The translations under genes were made by a program, and so were the position numbers. This document shows, one piece after another, positions 45,251-53,202 of a stretch of DNA of 64,000 nt (position 1 is its first letter; each line of letters opens with the position of its first letter). Under the pieces are notes generated by a model. That model saw nothing but the letters and a program-made list of their open reading frames with translations. It was not told where the DNA came from and searched no databases. The DNA comes from Truepera sp965215315. GTDB taxonomy: Bacteria; Deinococcota; Deinococci; Deinococcales; Trueperaceae. The DNA lies in contig CBDCDB010000008.1 of assembly GCA_965215315.1 (NCBI GenBank), positions 372,001 to 436,000 on the forward strand, in the 5' to 3' direction.

Positions 45251-46155
45251 CTAGCGGCCTGTGCGCCTCCGCCAGTGACACTAAAGAGCGTTTGCGACGC
45301 AGCAGGTCGCCCGGTTTTGAGCGCTAGACCGAAGTTCCCGAACAGTTTACGGCAGTCGGGGTCGTCAAACCCTGACATGCAACCGGGAGGGGCCAGCTCC
45401 AAGGACTTACCGACATCGACGCCCTTTAAGAGCGCCGCAACGTCCAGTTTTACAGCGTCGGTTGCCGGATTAAAGGACTCGAGCCGCGCCGTACTTAAGT
45501 TGGGGCGCGCGCACGCCGTAGCGGGGCCGACGACCGGCGCGGGTGAGGTGCAACCGGTGCTGCCCAGGTGAATCGGCCAGAAGTTCGCGGGCAAGTCCAT
45601 ACTCATTTCGCTCGAGGTCTCAGGTTTGGTTTTCGGGGCGGTTGCCTGATTGAGAAGCTCGATACGGGCGAACTTGTAACCGTACTGCCAGCTCCAGAAG
45701 AGCGAGCTGACATTTAGCGGTGAGGGTGCGGCCGTCGCGTCGGCGTGGTCGAGTTCAAAAGGGACACCCAAATCGAAGACCAACCCGTTGTAGTCGCCCT
45801 CGGGAACGGTTCCTGTGACCTGGTCGTTCATCTCGGCTGTGCCGCCGTCGCTGCACCCGCCGGTAGCGTTTTCAAAGTCTAGGAGTACGACGTTTTGAAC
45901 CTGCCAGAGACCGTCTTGCTCGAGCTCGAGCGGGACTTCCTCACCCGCAGCGTTGACTAGCCGGAGGTTCGAGACGTACATACGGGCGTCTTGAAATTCG
46001 ATGGTCGTCCCTTCGCTGCCGATATTGGGATAGTCTTGACCACACGCGAGGGCTGTGTCGCCGACGACGCCGTCAAACGTCACCGTAACGGGTTGCTGGG
46101 CTAAAGCGGCAGCAAAAAGAGTTGTCGTTAATATGGGTAAAACAGCTTTGAGCAT
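45247..46155 (-). CDS. MbnP-like secreted copper protein
   Basis: 302 residues with a signal peptide (about 1-19). Family features: TIEFQDARMYVSNLRLV, FWSWQYGYKFARIEL near the middle and IHLGSTGC further on. In characterised MbnP a Trp is converted to kynurenine by MbnH and helps form a copper site. Four Cys could form disulfides. It is coupled to the di-heme gene downstream and preceded by copC. Confidence 0.82.
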   Translation of the reverse strand: MLKAVLPILTTTLFAAALAQQPVTVTFDGVVGDTALACGQDYPNIGSEGTTIEFQDARMYVSNLRLVNAAGEEVPLELEQDGLWQVQNVVLLDFENATGGCSDGGTAEMNDQVTGTVPEGDYNGLVFDLGVPFELDHADATAAPSPLNVSSLFWSWQYGYKFARIELLNQATAPKTKPETSSEMSMDLPANFWPIHLGSTGCTSPAPVVGPATACARPNLSTARLESFNPATDAVKLDVAALLKGVDVGKSLELAPPGCMSGFDDPDCRKLFGNFGLALKTGRPAASQTLFSVTGGGAQAAR

Positions 46156-46262
46156 GATTCTCCTCGAGTGTTGGAATGGATAAAGACGAACTGCGTTCAG
46201 GTAACGGTTTAACCCGAGCAGGGCGCTCGCCGTAAATCAGTCGTCGGCAGAAGCCGTCAGGT

Positions 46263-46685
46263 TTACGGCTGATAGGTAAACACCAGCAGGTCTTGGACGG
46301 TATGCGTATCGACCGATAGCGCACGCCACATCACCGCGTAGCTGCCGGGTTTCAGGTCTTCGGGTAACGCTAAGGTGACGGTAGCGTTCGCCGCTTGGGT
46401 CAGCAGCTGGGTTTTGATCTGTTTGGTGTCGGGTGTGCTCAGAACTCGAGACAAGAGGGCGTCGGCTTTTTCCTCCAACGCCTCAGGGTCTCCCCCACCC
46501 AGGCCGAGCGGATACACCAAAAAGGTCGAAAAACGGGGTTCGACCGCCTCACCGAACGTCAAGCTGACCTCGGTAGGACGTTCTTGAACCGTGCTGTCAG
46601 CTGCCGGAGTGGACGACTCGAGGCTGCTGTGAGCTGCCGTAAACGCTCCCAGCATGAGGGCTGTAAGGAGTAAACATGTTTTCAT
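46263..46685 (-). CDS. CopC/YobA-type periplasmic copper protein
   Basis: 140 residues. The signal peptide should be cleaved after TAA (about 19), leaving His as the first mature residue (HSSLESSTPA), the N-terminal copper ligand of CopC proteins. The beta-sandwich shows EVSLTFGEAVEPRFS and the C-terminal GSYAVMWRALSVDTHTV with the other His ligand. It likely binds Cu(II) outside the membrane. First of the copC-mbnP-mbnH set. Confidence 0.88.
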   Translation of the reverse strand: MKTCLLLTALMLGAFTAAHSSLESSTPAADSTVQERPTEVSLTFGEAVEPRFSTFLVYPLGLGGGDPEALEEKADALLSRVLSTPDTKQIKTQLLTQAANATVTLALPEDLKPGSYAVMWRALSVDTHTVQDLLVFTYQP

Positions 46686-46728
46686 CTGCGCCCTTCTAAG
46701 CGTGGCTATGAGGTGTCAAAGGCCGGTT

Positions 46729-47124
46729 TTAGAAAGGTAGCGGTGGTGCGCGGCTCCCGTGTGCTTTTTTAGGGGTGGTGCGCTCGAGCCAAGATGCGGG
46801 CGCAAGCAGCAGCGACCCGACCATGTGCAGCGCCACGTATATGGCGACGACGGCGGCGACTAGGAGCGCATGACCGAGTACCGCCTGAACCGTGTGCGTA
46901 TGGGGCGGAACACCGTTCGGGTGATGGTGACCCGGAAAGTTCGTTTGCGCGGCCCAGTAGGGCGCGAAAAAGAGTGCCAGTGCCAGCCACCCGATCAGCA
47001 GCGTGACAAATCCTGCGTGTGTAGCAAATTTAAGGCGGCTCGAGTCCAGTTGAATGGAGCGCCCCAGAAACCCCCCGGGTTTCGTCGAACCCGTCAAGCC
47101 CGGGAGTGCGTCACTTGGTCTCAT
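46729..47124 (-). CDS. His-rich two-segment membrane protein
   Basis: 131 residues with two clear membrane segments (about 37-56 and 80-102), joined by a short loop FPGHHHPNGVPPHTHT that holds five His in fifteen residues. Such a loop could bind copper or zinc. I recognise no family. It lies 43 bases upstream of copC on the same strand, so it may be the first gene of the copper cluster. Only one ATG is available, and no strong ribosome site is seen. Confidence 0.6.
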   Translation of the reverse strand: MRPSDALPGLTGSTKPGGFLGRSIQLDSSRLKFATHAGFVTLLIGWLALALFFAPYWAAQTNFPGHHHPNGVPPHTHTVQAVLGHALLVAAVVAIYVALHMVGSLLLAPASWLERTTPKKAHGSRAPPLPF

Positions 47125-47207
47125 CAGTTGAGCTAACTATAAAGTATTTCTGGGTACGTGTCGTAATATCCTTTTCTAATCGTTGTAAAATCACGGCAAA
47201 AGATTAT

Positions 47208-47232
47208 TTTCACAATGCCACTGCTTGTGAAA
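47208..47232 (+). repeat. 25-bp palindrome, copy 4
   Basis: TTTCACAA-N9-TTGTGAAA followed by the shared 3' flank AATTTTAG. It lies between the end of DUF779 and the start of the His-rich membrane protein, about 95 bases upstream of the latter. Confidence 0.75.
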
Positions 47233-47246
47233 ATTTTAGCTCTTGC

Positions 47247-47678
47247 TCAGCGTGGTTGAGGTGCTGTTTGGTCGCCTCTAGGCGGTTCGCCTTCGGCCAG
47301 CAACTGAGCATATTCCTCATCGCCGAACATTCGGGAACGGATTAAAAAACGTACCCCTTCGGGCGCTTCGACCGAAAAGCCGCTGCCGCGCCCCTTCACA
47401 ACGTCAACGGTGAGGTGTGTGTGTTTCCAGTATGCGTATTGGGACGCGCTGATATAAAACGGTGCGCCCGCAACCGTTCCCAAATAGATATCGACGTTGC
47501 CGAGCCGGAAGTCACCTTGCGGGTAGCACATCGGTGAGGAGCCGTCGCAGCAGCCGCCCGACTGGTGAAACATCAGCGGGCCGTGAATGAGTTTGAGGGT
47601 TCCCAGCAGTTCCGCCGCTTTTGGTGTAATGTCTACGCGCTCGACGCGTCCGTCGGCGGTGCGTTTGATGGTGTCCAT
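47247..47678 (-). CDS. DUF779 family protein
   Basis: 143 residues. The conserved block LIHGPLMFHQSGGCCDGSSPMCYP has three Cys (two adjacent) that could bind a metal, followed by YISASQYAYWKHTHLTVDVV. DUF779 genes are commonly paired with aldehyde dehydrogenases, and here the ALDH gene lies immediately upstream on the same strand. Its biochemical role is unknown. Confidence 0.88.
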   Translation of the reverse strand: MDTIKRTADGRVERVDITPKAAELLGTLKLIHGPLMFHQSGGCCDGSSPMCYPQGDFRLGNVDIYLGTVAGAPFYISASQYAYWKHTHLTVDVVKGRGSGFSVEAPEGVRFLIRSRMFGDEEYAQLLAEGEPPRGDQTAPQPR

Positions 47679-47829
47679 AAGGTCTCCTCAAAGGTTGAGA
47701 CGATGTTCGATCGTAAGCTAGGATTATGAAAGCAAAATACGAGGTTTAGTAGCGACCAGCTGAAGTCCCAGTGTTTTTTTAGTCTTTTTGAAGGTTCAGT
47801 TGGTCGCGGTTTCTTATGCAGGCCAAGCA

Positions 47830-47850
47830 AGCCCGACCTGAAGCCGGGCT
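47830..47850 (-). terminator. Possible terminator after aldehyde dehydrogenase
   Basis: On the minus strand AGCCCG...CGGGCT forms a hairpin about 25 bases after the ALDH stop. The T-tract is weak, so readthrough into DUF779 is possible. Confidence 0.35.
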
Positions 47851-47874
47851 CGAGCTTTCCGTTACGTCAAGCGC

Positions 47875-49392
47875 CTAAAAGAAGCCTAACGCGTCTTTGC
47901 TGTACGACACCAGCATGTTTTTGGTCTGCTGGTAGTGATCTAGCATCATCAGGTGGTTTTCACGGCCTACACCCGACTGCTTGTAACCGCCGAAGGCGGC
48001 GTGTGCCGGATACGCGTGGTAGTTGTTGACCCACACGCGGCCCGCCTGAATCCCGCGCCCCATCCGGTAGCAGATGTCGGCGTCGCGGCTCCAGACCCCG
48101 GCTCCGAGGCCGTAAAGCGTATCGTTGGCAATCTCGAGGGCGTCGGCTTCATCCTTAAACGACGTGACCGAGACAACCGGGCCGAAGATCTCCTCTTGAA
48201 ACACGCGCATCTTGTTGTTGCCTTCAAAGATAGTTGGTTCGACGTAGTAGCCGTCTTCAAGTCCCTCAATCTTTTTACGCCCACCGCCGGTCAAGACCTT
48301 TGCCCCTTCAGACTTGCCGATGTCGAAGTACGACAGGATTTTCTCGAGCTGGTCGTTCGAGGCTTGCGCCCCCATCATCGTGCTCGGGTCTAAAGGGTTG
48401 CCCATTTGAATCTTTTCAACGCGGGCGACGGCACGTTCCATAAACCCATCATAAATGGACGCCTGTACCAGAGCGCGGCTCGGGCAGGTGCAGACTTCGC
48501 CTTGATTCAGCGCAAACATGGCAAAACCTTCCAACACCTTGTCGAAATAGGCGTCGTCTTCACGCATCACGTCCTCAAAAAAGACGTTGGGCGATTTTCC
48601 ACCGAGCTCGAGCGTCACCGGAATCAGGTTTTCCGAAGCGTACTGCATGATGAGGCGGCCCGTGGTGGTCTCACCGGTAAAGGCGACCTTGCCGACGCGG
48701 GGGCTGCTGGCGAGCGGTTTTCCGGCCTCGACGCCGAAGCCCTGCACGATGTTGAGCACACCTGCGGGCAAGATGTCGTTAATGAGTTCGGCAACGAACA
48801 TGATACCGATGGGCGTCTGTTCGGCGGGTTTGAGGACGACGCAGTTGCCCGCCGCGAGCGCCGGAGCGAGTTTCCAGGTCGCCATCAGGATGGGAAAGTT
48901 CCAGGGGATAATTTGCGCGACGACGCCGATAGGCTCGTGAAAGTGGTACGCCACGGTGTCGTTGTCGATCTGCGAGATGCCGCCCTCTTGGGCGCGGATG
49001 GCTCCGGCGAAGTAGCGGAAGTGGTCGATGGCGAGCGGCAGATCTGCCGCCATCGTCTCGCGGAGCGCCTTGCCGTTGTCCCACGTTTCGACTTTAGCGA
49101 GGGTCTCGAGGTTCTCCTCGAGTTTATCGGCAATTTTTAGCAGGATATTCGAGCGTTCGGTCGGTGAGGTGCGGCCCCACGCACCCTTAGCGGCGTGCGC
49201 GGCGTCGAGCGCCCTTTCAACGTCTTCGGCGGTCGAGCGGGCGACTTCGCAGAAGGTCTGACCTGTGACCGGCGAGGGATTTTCAAAGTACATTCCCTTG
49301 GCCGGGGCGACAAATTCGCCGCCGATAAAATTGTCGTAGCGCTTTTTGAAATCTACGGGGGGTGACACACGGCTTTGGACGTCCTGAATCAT
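47875..49392 (-). CDS. NAD-dependent aldehyde dehydrogenase (ExaC/AcoD type)
   Basis: 505 residues. Catalytic Glu in VTLELGGKSPN (about 262), catalytic Cys in NQGEVCTCPSR (about 300), and NAD-binding region IIPWNFPILMATWKLAPALA. High similarity of pattern to acetaldehyde dehydrogenases ExaC/AcoD, which oxidise acetaldehyde and related aldehydes to acids. DUF779 follows on the same strand, the usual pairing. Confidence 0.94.
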   Translation of the reverse strand: MIQDVQSRVSPPVDFKKRYDNFIGGEFVAPAKGMYFENPSPVTGQTFCEVARSTAEDVERALDAAHAAKGAWGRTSPTERSNILLKIADKLEENLETLAKVETWDNGKALRETMAADLPLAIDHFRYFAGAIRAQEGGISQIDNDTVAYHFHEPIGVVAQIIPWNFPILMATWKLAPALAAGNCVVLKPAEQTPIGIMFVAELINDILPAGVLNIVQGFGVEAGKPLASSPRVGKVAFTGETTTGRLIMQYASENLIPVTLELGGKSPNVFFEDVMREDDAYFDKVLEGFAMFALNQGEVCTCPSRALVQASIYDGFMERAVARVEKIQMGNPLDPSTMMGAQASNDQLEKILSYFDIGKSEGAKVLTGGGRKKIEGLEDGYYVEPTIFEGNNKMRVFQEEIFGPVVSVTSFKDEADALEIANDTLYGLGAGVWSRDADICYRMGRGIQAGRVWVNNYHAYPAHAAFGGYKQSGVGRENHLMMLDHYQQTKNMLVSYSKDALGFF

Positions 49393-49609
49393 CGGGTGGT
49401 TCCTTTCAAATATGGCGAGACCTGAAACGGCTAGCGAACCTTAAGCTCCTTTCACAAGACAAACTGTAGTATGAAGGTGACTATAGCAGAGAAAACGGCA
49501 CGTTTAAGGTGAGCAGGGATGCATAGCGCTGAGAAAATCTCGAGTCCGGGGTCTTCCCTGCTAAAAGTGCTTTGTCCCAAACGCATCCAAAGCATTAGTA
49601 AGTGTTTTT

Positions 49610-49634
49610 ATTCACAACTATTCTGCTTGTGAAA
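49610..49634 (+). repeat. 25-bp palindrome, copy 5
   Basis: ATTCACAA-N9-TTGTGAAA with 5' flank TAGTAAGTG and 3' flank AACTTTGTTTCTTTAG. It lies in the divergent region between ALDH and the DAO-family gene, centred about 65 bases before the latter's start. Confidence 0.75.
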
Positions 49635-49674
49635 ACTTTGTTTCTTTAGCTTCTAACTTTCCTGTAAGACACGG

Positions 49675-49680
49675 TATACT
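49675..49680 (+). promoter_or_regulatory. Leaderless-type -10 box
   Basis: TATACT ends 6 bases before ATG 49687, so transcription should start at or next to the start codon. No ribosome site fits between. Confidence 0.6.
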
Positions 49681-49686
49681 CAGCCC

Positions 49687-50820
49687 ATGAAGCCAGCTGA
49701 CGTCATCCTCATCGGGGGCGGCATCATCGGGTGTGCGTGTGCGTTTCGGCTGGCAGAACGTGGCTTTAAGGTGGTGGTACTCGAGGCCACTTCAGAACCG
49801 GGGCGAGGTTCGACAGGGCGAAGTGGCGCGGGCGTCCGAGTGCAGTTTAGTGAAGAGGTCAATGTTCGGTTGTCTTGGGAATCTATTCAGGAATACCGGA
49901 CATTTGGAGAGCGTTACGGGGCCGATAGCGGCTACACTCCGGTCGGCTATCTTTTTCTGGTGGCGGCAAAAGACTGGGCGGCGCATGAGCGGGGGCTCGA
50001 GGTGCAGCGGCGTGTGGGCGCGCCCATCTCCGAACTGACGCCAGGTGAAGCGCAAGCCCTCGTGCCGTTTGTCCAAGATGGTCTCTACCGCTGCACGTAT
50101 GGCCCCGCCGACGGCTATATCGACCCGCTGGCAGTTTCTCGGGTTTATCTGCGGGAGGCGCGGGCGCGGGGTGCCGAGCTCCATCTCGGTGCGCCGGTCA
50201 CGAGCATTACACGCACACGGAGCGAATGGCACGTCAAAACGCCGAAAGACGCCTTTGCTGCGCCCATTGTCGTCAATGCAGCCGGAGCGTGGGCCGGTGA
50301 GGTCGCACGCCGGGCCGGATTAGACGTTCCGGTCGTCCCGGTCAAACGCTGTGTTTACCGTACTGTAGGCGGCAACAGCGCACGCTCCTACCCTCTGACG
50401 GTGGATACGAGCAACTTCTGGCTACGTGGACATGACCAAACCGTCATCTTTACGGTTAGCAATCCCGCACAGCCCGCAGGCTGGCATGAAGGGATGGACT
50501 GGGCTTGGTTAGCGCAAGTTAGACGGGTAGGCGAAGCTAGATTTCCGTGGCTGAAAGACCTGGCGCTAGACCGAGGCCACAGTTTTTGGGGCTACTACGA
50601 AGTTACGCCTGACGGCGGCCCTATTTTGGGGGAAATGCCCGGTGCGCCGGGATGGTTTAACGCCTGCGGTTTTTCGGGCCACGGCGTTCAGCAAGCCGCC
50701 GCTACCGCCCGCGTTATCGCAGCCGAAGTCGGGGGCGACGCACCCTTCCTAGACGTTTCTGCACTGCGCCGGGAACGCTTTGAAAACCCCGCTGCTGGTC
50801 GCGAACTTCACCTCGTCTAG
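49687..50820 (+). CDS. DAO-family FAD-dependent oxidoreductase
   Basis: 377 residues. FAD fold VILIGGGIIGCACAFRLAERG (about 5-24, last Glu of strand 2 in VVLEA), GRGSTGRSGAGVRVQFS, GPADGYIDPLAVSRVYL and C-terminal NACGFSGHGVQQA. It matches sarcosine oxidase beta/glycine oxidase-like enzymes that oxidise secondary or primary amines. The exact substrate is unclear. It ends 55 bases before tRNA-Pro. Confidence 0.88.
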   Translation: MKPADVILIGGGIIGCACAFRLAERGFKVVVLEATSEPGRGSTGRSGAGVRVQFSEEVNVRLSWESIQEYRTFGERYGADSGYTPVGYLFLVAAKDWAAHERGLEVQRRVGAPISELTPGEAQALVPFVQDGLYRCTYGPADGYIDPLAVSRVYLREARARGAELHLGAPVTSITRTRSEWHVKTPKDAFAAPIVVNAAGAWAGEVARRAGLDVPVVPVKRCVYRTVGGNSARSYPLTVDTSNFWLRGHDQTVIFTVSNPAQPAGWHEGMDWAWLAQVRRVGEARFPWLKDLALDRGHSFWGYYEVTPDGGPILGEMPGAPGWFNACGFSGHGVQQAAATARVIAAEVGGDAPFLDVSALRRERFENPAAGRELHLV

Positions 50821-50875
50821 CAAGTTGACGGTGTCGGCAGAGCCGTGCTACGCTTTTAGAGCCTTACCGTCACCT

Positions 50876-50952
50876 CGGGGTGTAGCGCAGCCTGGTAGCG
50901 CACTTGACTGGGGGTCAAGTGGTCGCATGTTCAAATCATGTCACCCCGACCA
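50876..50952 (+). tRNA. tRNA-Pro (anticodon GGG)
   Basis: 77 bases with encoded CCA. Acceptor stem CGGGGTG/CACCCCG, D-arm GCGCAGCCTGGTAGCGC, anticodon stem CTTGA/TCAAG around the loop CTGGGGG (anticodon GGG) and T-loop GTTCAAATC. Its 3' part is the integration site of the element that follows. Confidence 0.95.
50908..50952 (+). repeat. attL: 3' half of tRNA-Pro
   Basis: From anticodon-loop CTGGGGG to the encoded CCA. Repeated at 59963-60007. Confidence 0.9.
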
Positions 50953-50984
50953 CAAGAATTAGCGTGAGGGACGGCGAAAGTAAG

Positions 50985-51017
50985 AGCGGCTGACGGTAAA
51001 AGGTCAGCCGCTTTTTT
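50985..51017 (+). terminator. Bidirectional terminator between tRNA and integrase
   Basis: Ten-base-pair stem AGCGGCTGAC/GTCAGCCGCT with an 8-base loop, followed by six T. A homologous hairpin lies at the same place beside the second repeat (60043-60074). Confidence 0.85.
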
Positions 51018-51021
51018 ATGT

Positions 51022-51059
51022 TTGTGGTCGTATAGTGGTCAAAAGATTCTTGTGGTCAA
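51022..51059 (+). repeat. Candidate integrase arm-type sites, left end
   Basis: TTGTGGTCGTATAGTGGTCA (then AA) at 51022-51043, plus a third half TTGTGGTCAA at 51050-51059 overlapping the integrase stop. The 22-base form recurs with one mismatch at the other end of the element (59828-59849). Confidence 0.5.
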
Positions 51060-52210
51060 TTTAGCGGGCGCGGTTCGGCTTTATCGTCAGCAGTTCCGAA
51101 TAGCACCGCGTCGAGCTTATCTGCCCCTTCACGCTGCAAGCTCGGGACGATGTGGCTGTAGGTGTCAAGGGTAATCACCACGCTGCTATGTCCTAAACGC
51201 TCGCTGACGACTTTAGGATGCACACCTGCCAGTAGTAAGAGAGAAGCGTGCGTATGGCGCAGATCGTAGAGCCGCATCGTTTCGGGCAACTTGGCAGCTT
51301 TAAGCAGGGGCCGGTAGTAGCGCGTCAGCATGTTCTTTTCGTGCAAGGGCATTCCTTCTAATGACGAAAAGACTAGCTCACTCTCCCCTACCAACCCGGC
51401 TTGTTTAGCCCGATGCTCGAGCAAAACTTCATTCAGGCTTACCGGATAGTCCACCACGCGGCGGCTCTTCTTGGTTTTGGGTTCGTCGAACAGCCACACG
51501 CCCCCGTGACGCCTGACGGTGCGGGTAATCCTGACGGCGTGCCGGTTTAGGTCTACGTCCTGCCAGCGCAAAGCTAGAGCTTCACTGGGGCGTAGGCCGG
51601 TCGAGAGCATCAGGGTAAAGAACGCGTAGTGCGGTGAGGTACGGGCGGCGGTCAAAAAGCGCCGGGACTCTTCATCGGTCATAAAGTGCATCTCACGACG
51701 TTCTTGCTTGGGCAGCTCTACATGCTGAGCCGGGTTGTAGGTCAAGAGACGCCACTTGACCGCTTGCTCGAGCGCGTTCCGTAAAATCCGGTGCGTATAC
51801 TGTACCGTTCGGGGTGAGAGGTTCCGGGCGCTCATTGCAGCGTAGACCGCTTGAATGTTTAAGGCGGTGAGCTTTTGCAGCGGCGTCGCGCCGAGTTCGG
51901 GCCGGATGTAGTATTTGAGCAGCCGTTCATAGTCGTCATAGCTAGACGCCCGTAAACGCGGTTTAGCGGCGGCCTCGAGCCATCTGTCCAGATAATCGTT
52001 TAGACTCTCACGGCTGGGCTCGAGCAAAGTTCCCATGTCCCGGTCTCTGAGCATCTTGTTAAGGACTGCCTGGGCGTCCTTTTTAGTGCCGTGTACGGTC
52101 TTGTTATAGCGGATGCGTTTCCCGGCGGCGTCGTGCCCCATATCGACCCGCACGAGCCATTTGCTCTTACCGCGCTCTATAATCTGCCCTGCTGTCTTGG
52201 CAGCCATCAC
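51056..52210 (-). CDS. Tyrosine integrase of the element
   Basis: 384 residues: arm-binding N-terminal domain (about 1-60), SAM-like core-binding domain (about 65-145) and catalytic domain with Arg in STGLRPSEALALRW, the HxxR box RLYDLRHTHASLLLLAG, GH in LGHSSVVITLDTYSH and nucleophile Tyr. All catalytic residues are present. Its C-terminus is about 60% identical by eye to the relic at 60117-60401. It overlaps the XRE gene by four bases, so repressor and integrase are co-transcribed. Confidence 0.95.
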   Translation of the reverse strand: MMAAKTAGQIIERGKSKWLVRVDMGHDAAGKRIRYNKTVHGTKKDAQAVLNKMLRDRDMGTLLEPSRESLNDYLDRWLEAAAKPRLRASSYDDYERLLKYYIRPELGATPLQKLTALNIQAVYAAMSARNLSPRTVQYTHRILRNALEQAVKWRLLTYNPAQHVELPKQERREMHFMTDEESRRFLTAARTSPHYAFFTLMLSTGLRPSEALALRWQDVDLNRHAVRITRTVRRHGGVWLFDEPKTKKSRRVVDYPVSLNEVLLEHRAKQAGLVGESELVFSSLEGMPLHEKNMLTRYYRPLLKAAKLPETMRLYDLRHTHASLLLLAGVHPKVVSERLGHSSVVITLDTYSHIVPSLQREGADKLDAVLFGTADDKAEPRPLN

Positions 52211-52449
52211 TTAACCTCTTCAGGTTGCCACTCTAAAAGGTCACCTACGCCGTACCGTTTGCCTGTCAGGTCGAGGAGGGTTTGCAAGATCGCCTCTAGT
52301 ACCTGTCCCTGTACGGTACTCGTTCGGTTGTTTTTAATCCGGTAAATCGTCGTGAGCCCTACCCCGGACTCTTTCGCCAGTCGGTAAGCACTTACCTCGT
52401 GACGCTCGAGTAAGTCCTCTAGCTTCCACTGTAGCGGCATGGTTTGCAT
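52207..52449 (-). CDS. XRE-family repressor
   Basis: 80 residues, one HTH domain: LEDLLERHEVSAYRLAKESG then VGLTTIYRIKNNRTSTVQ. Short for a CI-like repressor, with no protease or dimer domain. It is transcribed from a promoter that is interleaved with the rightward promoter, and it likely controls both (see 52467-52510). Confidence 0.85.
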   Translation of the reverse strand: MQTMPLQWKLEDLLERHEVSAYRLAKESGVGLTTIYRIKNNRTSTVQGQVLEAILQTLLDLTGKRYGVGDLLEWQPEEVK

Positions 52450-52466
52450 CGTATCACCTCATCTGT

Positions 52467-52510
52467 ATTATAACCCGAAACTTGACTATAGTTCAATATC
52501 GGGTTATACT
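52467..52510. promoter_or_regulatory. Divergent promoters with palindromic operator
   Basis: Plus strand: TTGACT (52482-52487), 17 bases, TATACT (52505-52510). Minus strand: TTGAAC (52491-52496), 18 bases, TATAAT (52467-52472). Inverted arms TATAACCCGA (52469-52478) and TCGGGTTATA (52499-52508) overlap both -10 boxes. A repressor bound here would shut both promoters. Confidence 0.75.
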
Positions 52511-52580
52511 TAGACATCTAAGCAGCCACGGCGTAGGAACTGAAGCCGCTTAGAAAATCCAGGATTGAGAAGGATTCAAG

Positions 52581-52862
52581 ATGAATAATACTCCCAGACA
52601 ATGCAAGTTACTCGGCGCTACCGTGCGCGGCCTCGGCTTAGTGGTCGCCGTCTCGAGCACCCTTGCTCACGGGTACGCCGTCGTCGAGACTGCCGACAAG
52701 GTAAACCGGCGCGTCGCCTTAACCGATCTGAAGCGTGATGAGGTCGAGCTACCGGCACAGCCTTACGCATTTACAACGCAGGTCGAGCGCGTCGCTTACG
52801 GTGTTTGGGATGAGGTTCACAGCCTTGTCCCGGCTGTTCAGGTGTTGGCGGTGGCAGCGTGA
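52581..52862 (+). CDS. Small hypothetical protein of the element
   Basis: 93 residues. Starts at ATG 52581 after AAGGATTC. A mildly hydrophobic N-terminal region (LLGATVRGLGLVVAVSSTLAHG) is followed by a polar part. No family is recognised. First gene on the rightward promoter, so it takes the place of cro or an early gene in phage-like switches. Its stop overlaps the next start (GTGA). Confidence 0.65.
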   Translation: MNNTPRQCKLLGATVRGLGLVVAVSSTLAHGYAVVETADKVNRRVALTDLKRDEVELPAQPYAFTTQVERVAYGVWDEVHSLVPAVQVLAVAA

Positions 52863-53137
52863 ACCGTTATGAAGAGGCGCACCATACCGTCACGGTAGAG
52901 GCGCACGTTTCAGAGCCTTGGTTAGCAGGCGCGGCTTTTGACGCCATCCGGCAGTGGGCTAGAGCGTCCGGTCTCGCGGATATTGAAAACTTCGGTTGCA
53001 CGATGCACGTCACCTTCTCCGGGCGTACCCACGGCAAAGCGTTAGAAGAGTTTGACGCACGCCTAGAGGCAACCTTTAGCGCCGACATCAGAGAGCATAA
53101 GGTGCGTGAATTGCGAGACCTCAAGGCTCCTGAGTAG
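52859..53137 (+). CDS. Small hypothetical protein of the element
   Basis: 92 residues from GTG 52859, coupled to the preceding gene. Acidic and probably alpha/beta (AAFDAIRQWARASGLADIENF, TMHVTFSGRTHGKALEEFDA). No known family. A strong terminator follows 20 bases later, closing this two-gene unit. Confidence 0.65.
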   Translation: MNRYEEAHHTVTVEAHVSEPWLAGAAFDAIRQWARASGLADIENFGCTMHVTFSGRTHGKALEEFDARLEATFSADIREHKVRELRDLKAPE

Positions 53138-53157
53138 CAGCCACAGCCAAAGAACAG

Positions 53158-53182
53158 CCCCCGGTGATCTGCCGGGGGTTTT
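53158..53182 (+). terminator. Terminator of the rightward unit
   Basis: CCCCCGG/CCGGGGG stem (53158-53164 and 53172-53178) with a 7-base loop and TTTT. Confidence 0.8.
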
Positions 53183-53202
53183 GCTTTGTCATGAGGGTGT
53201 CG

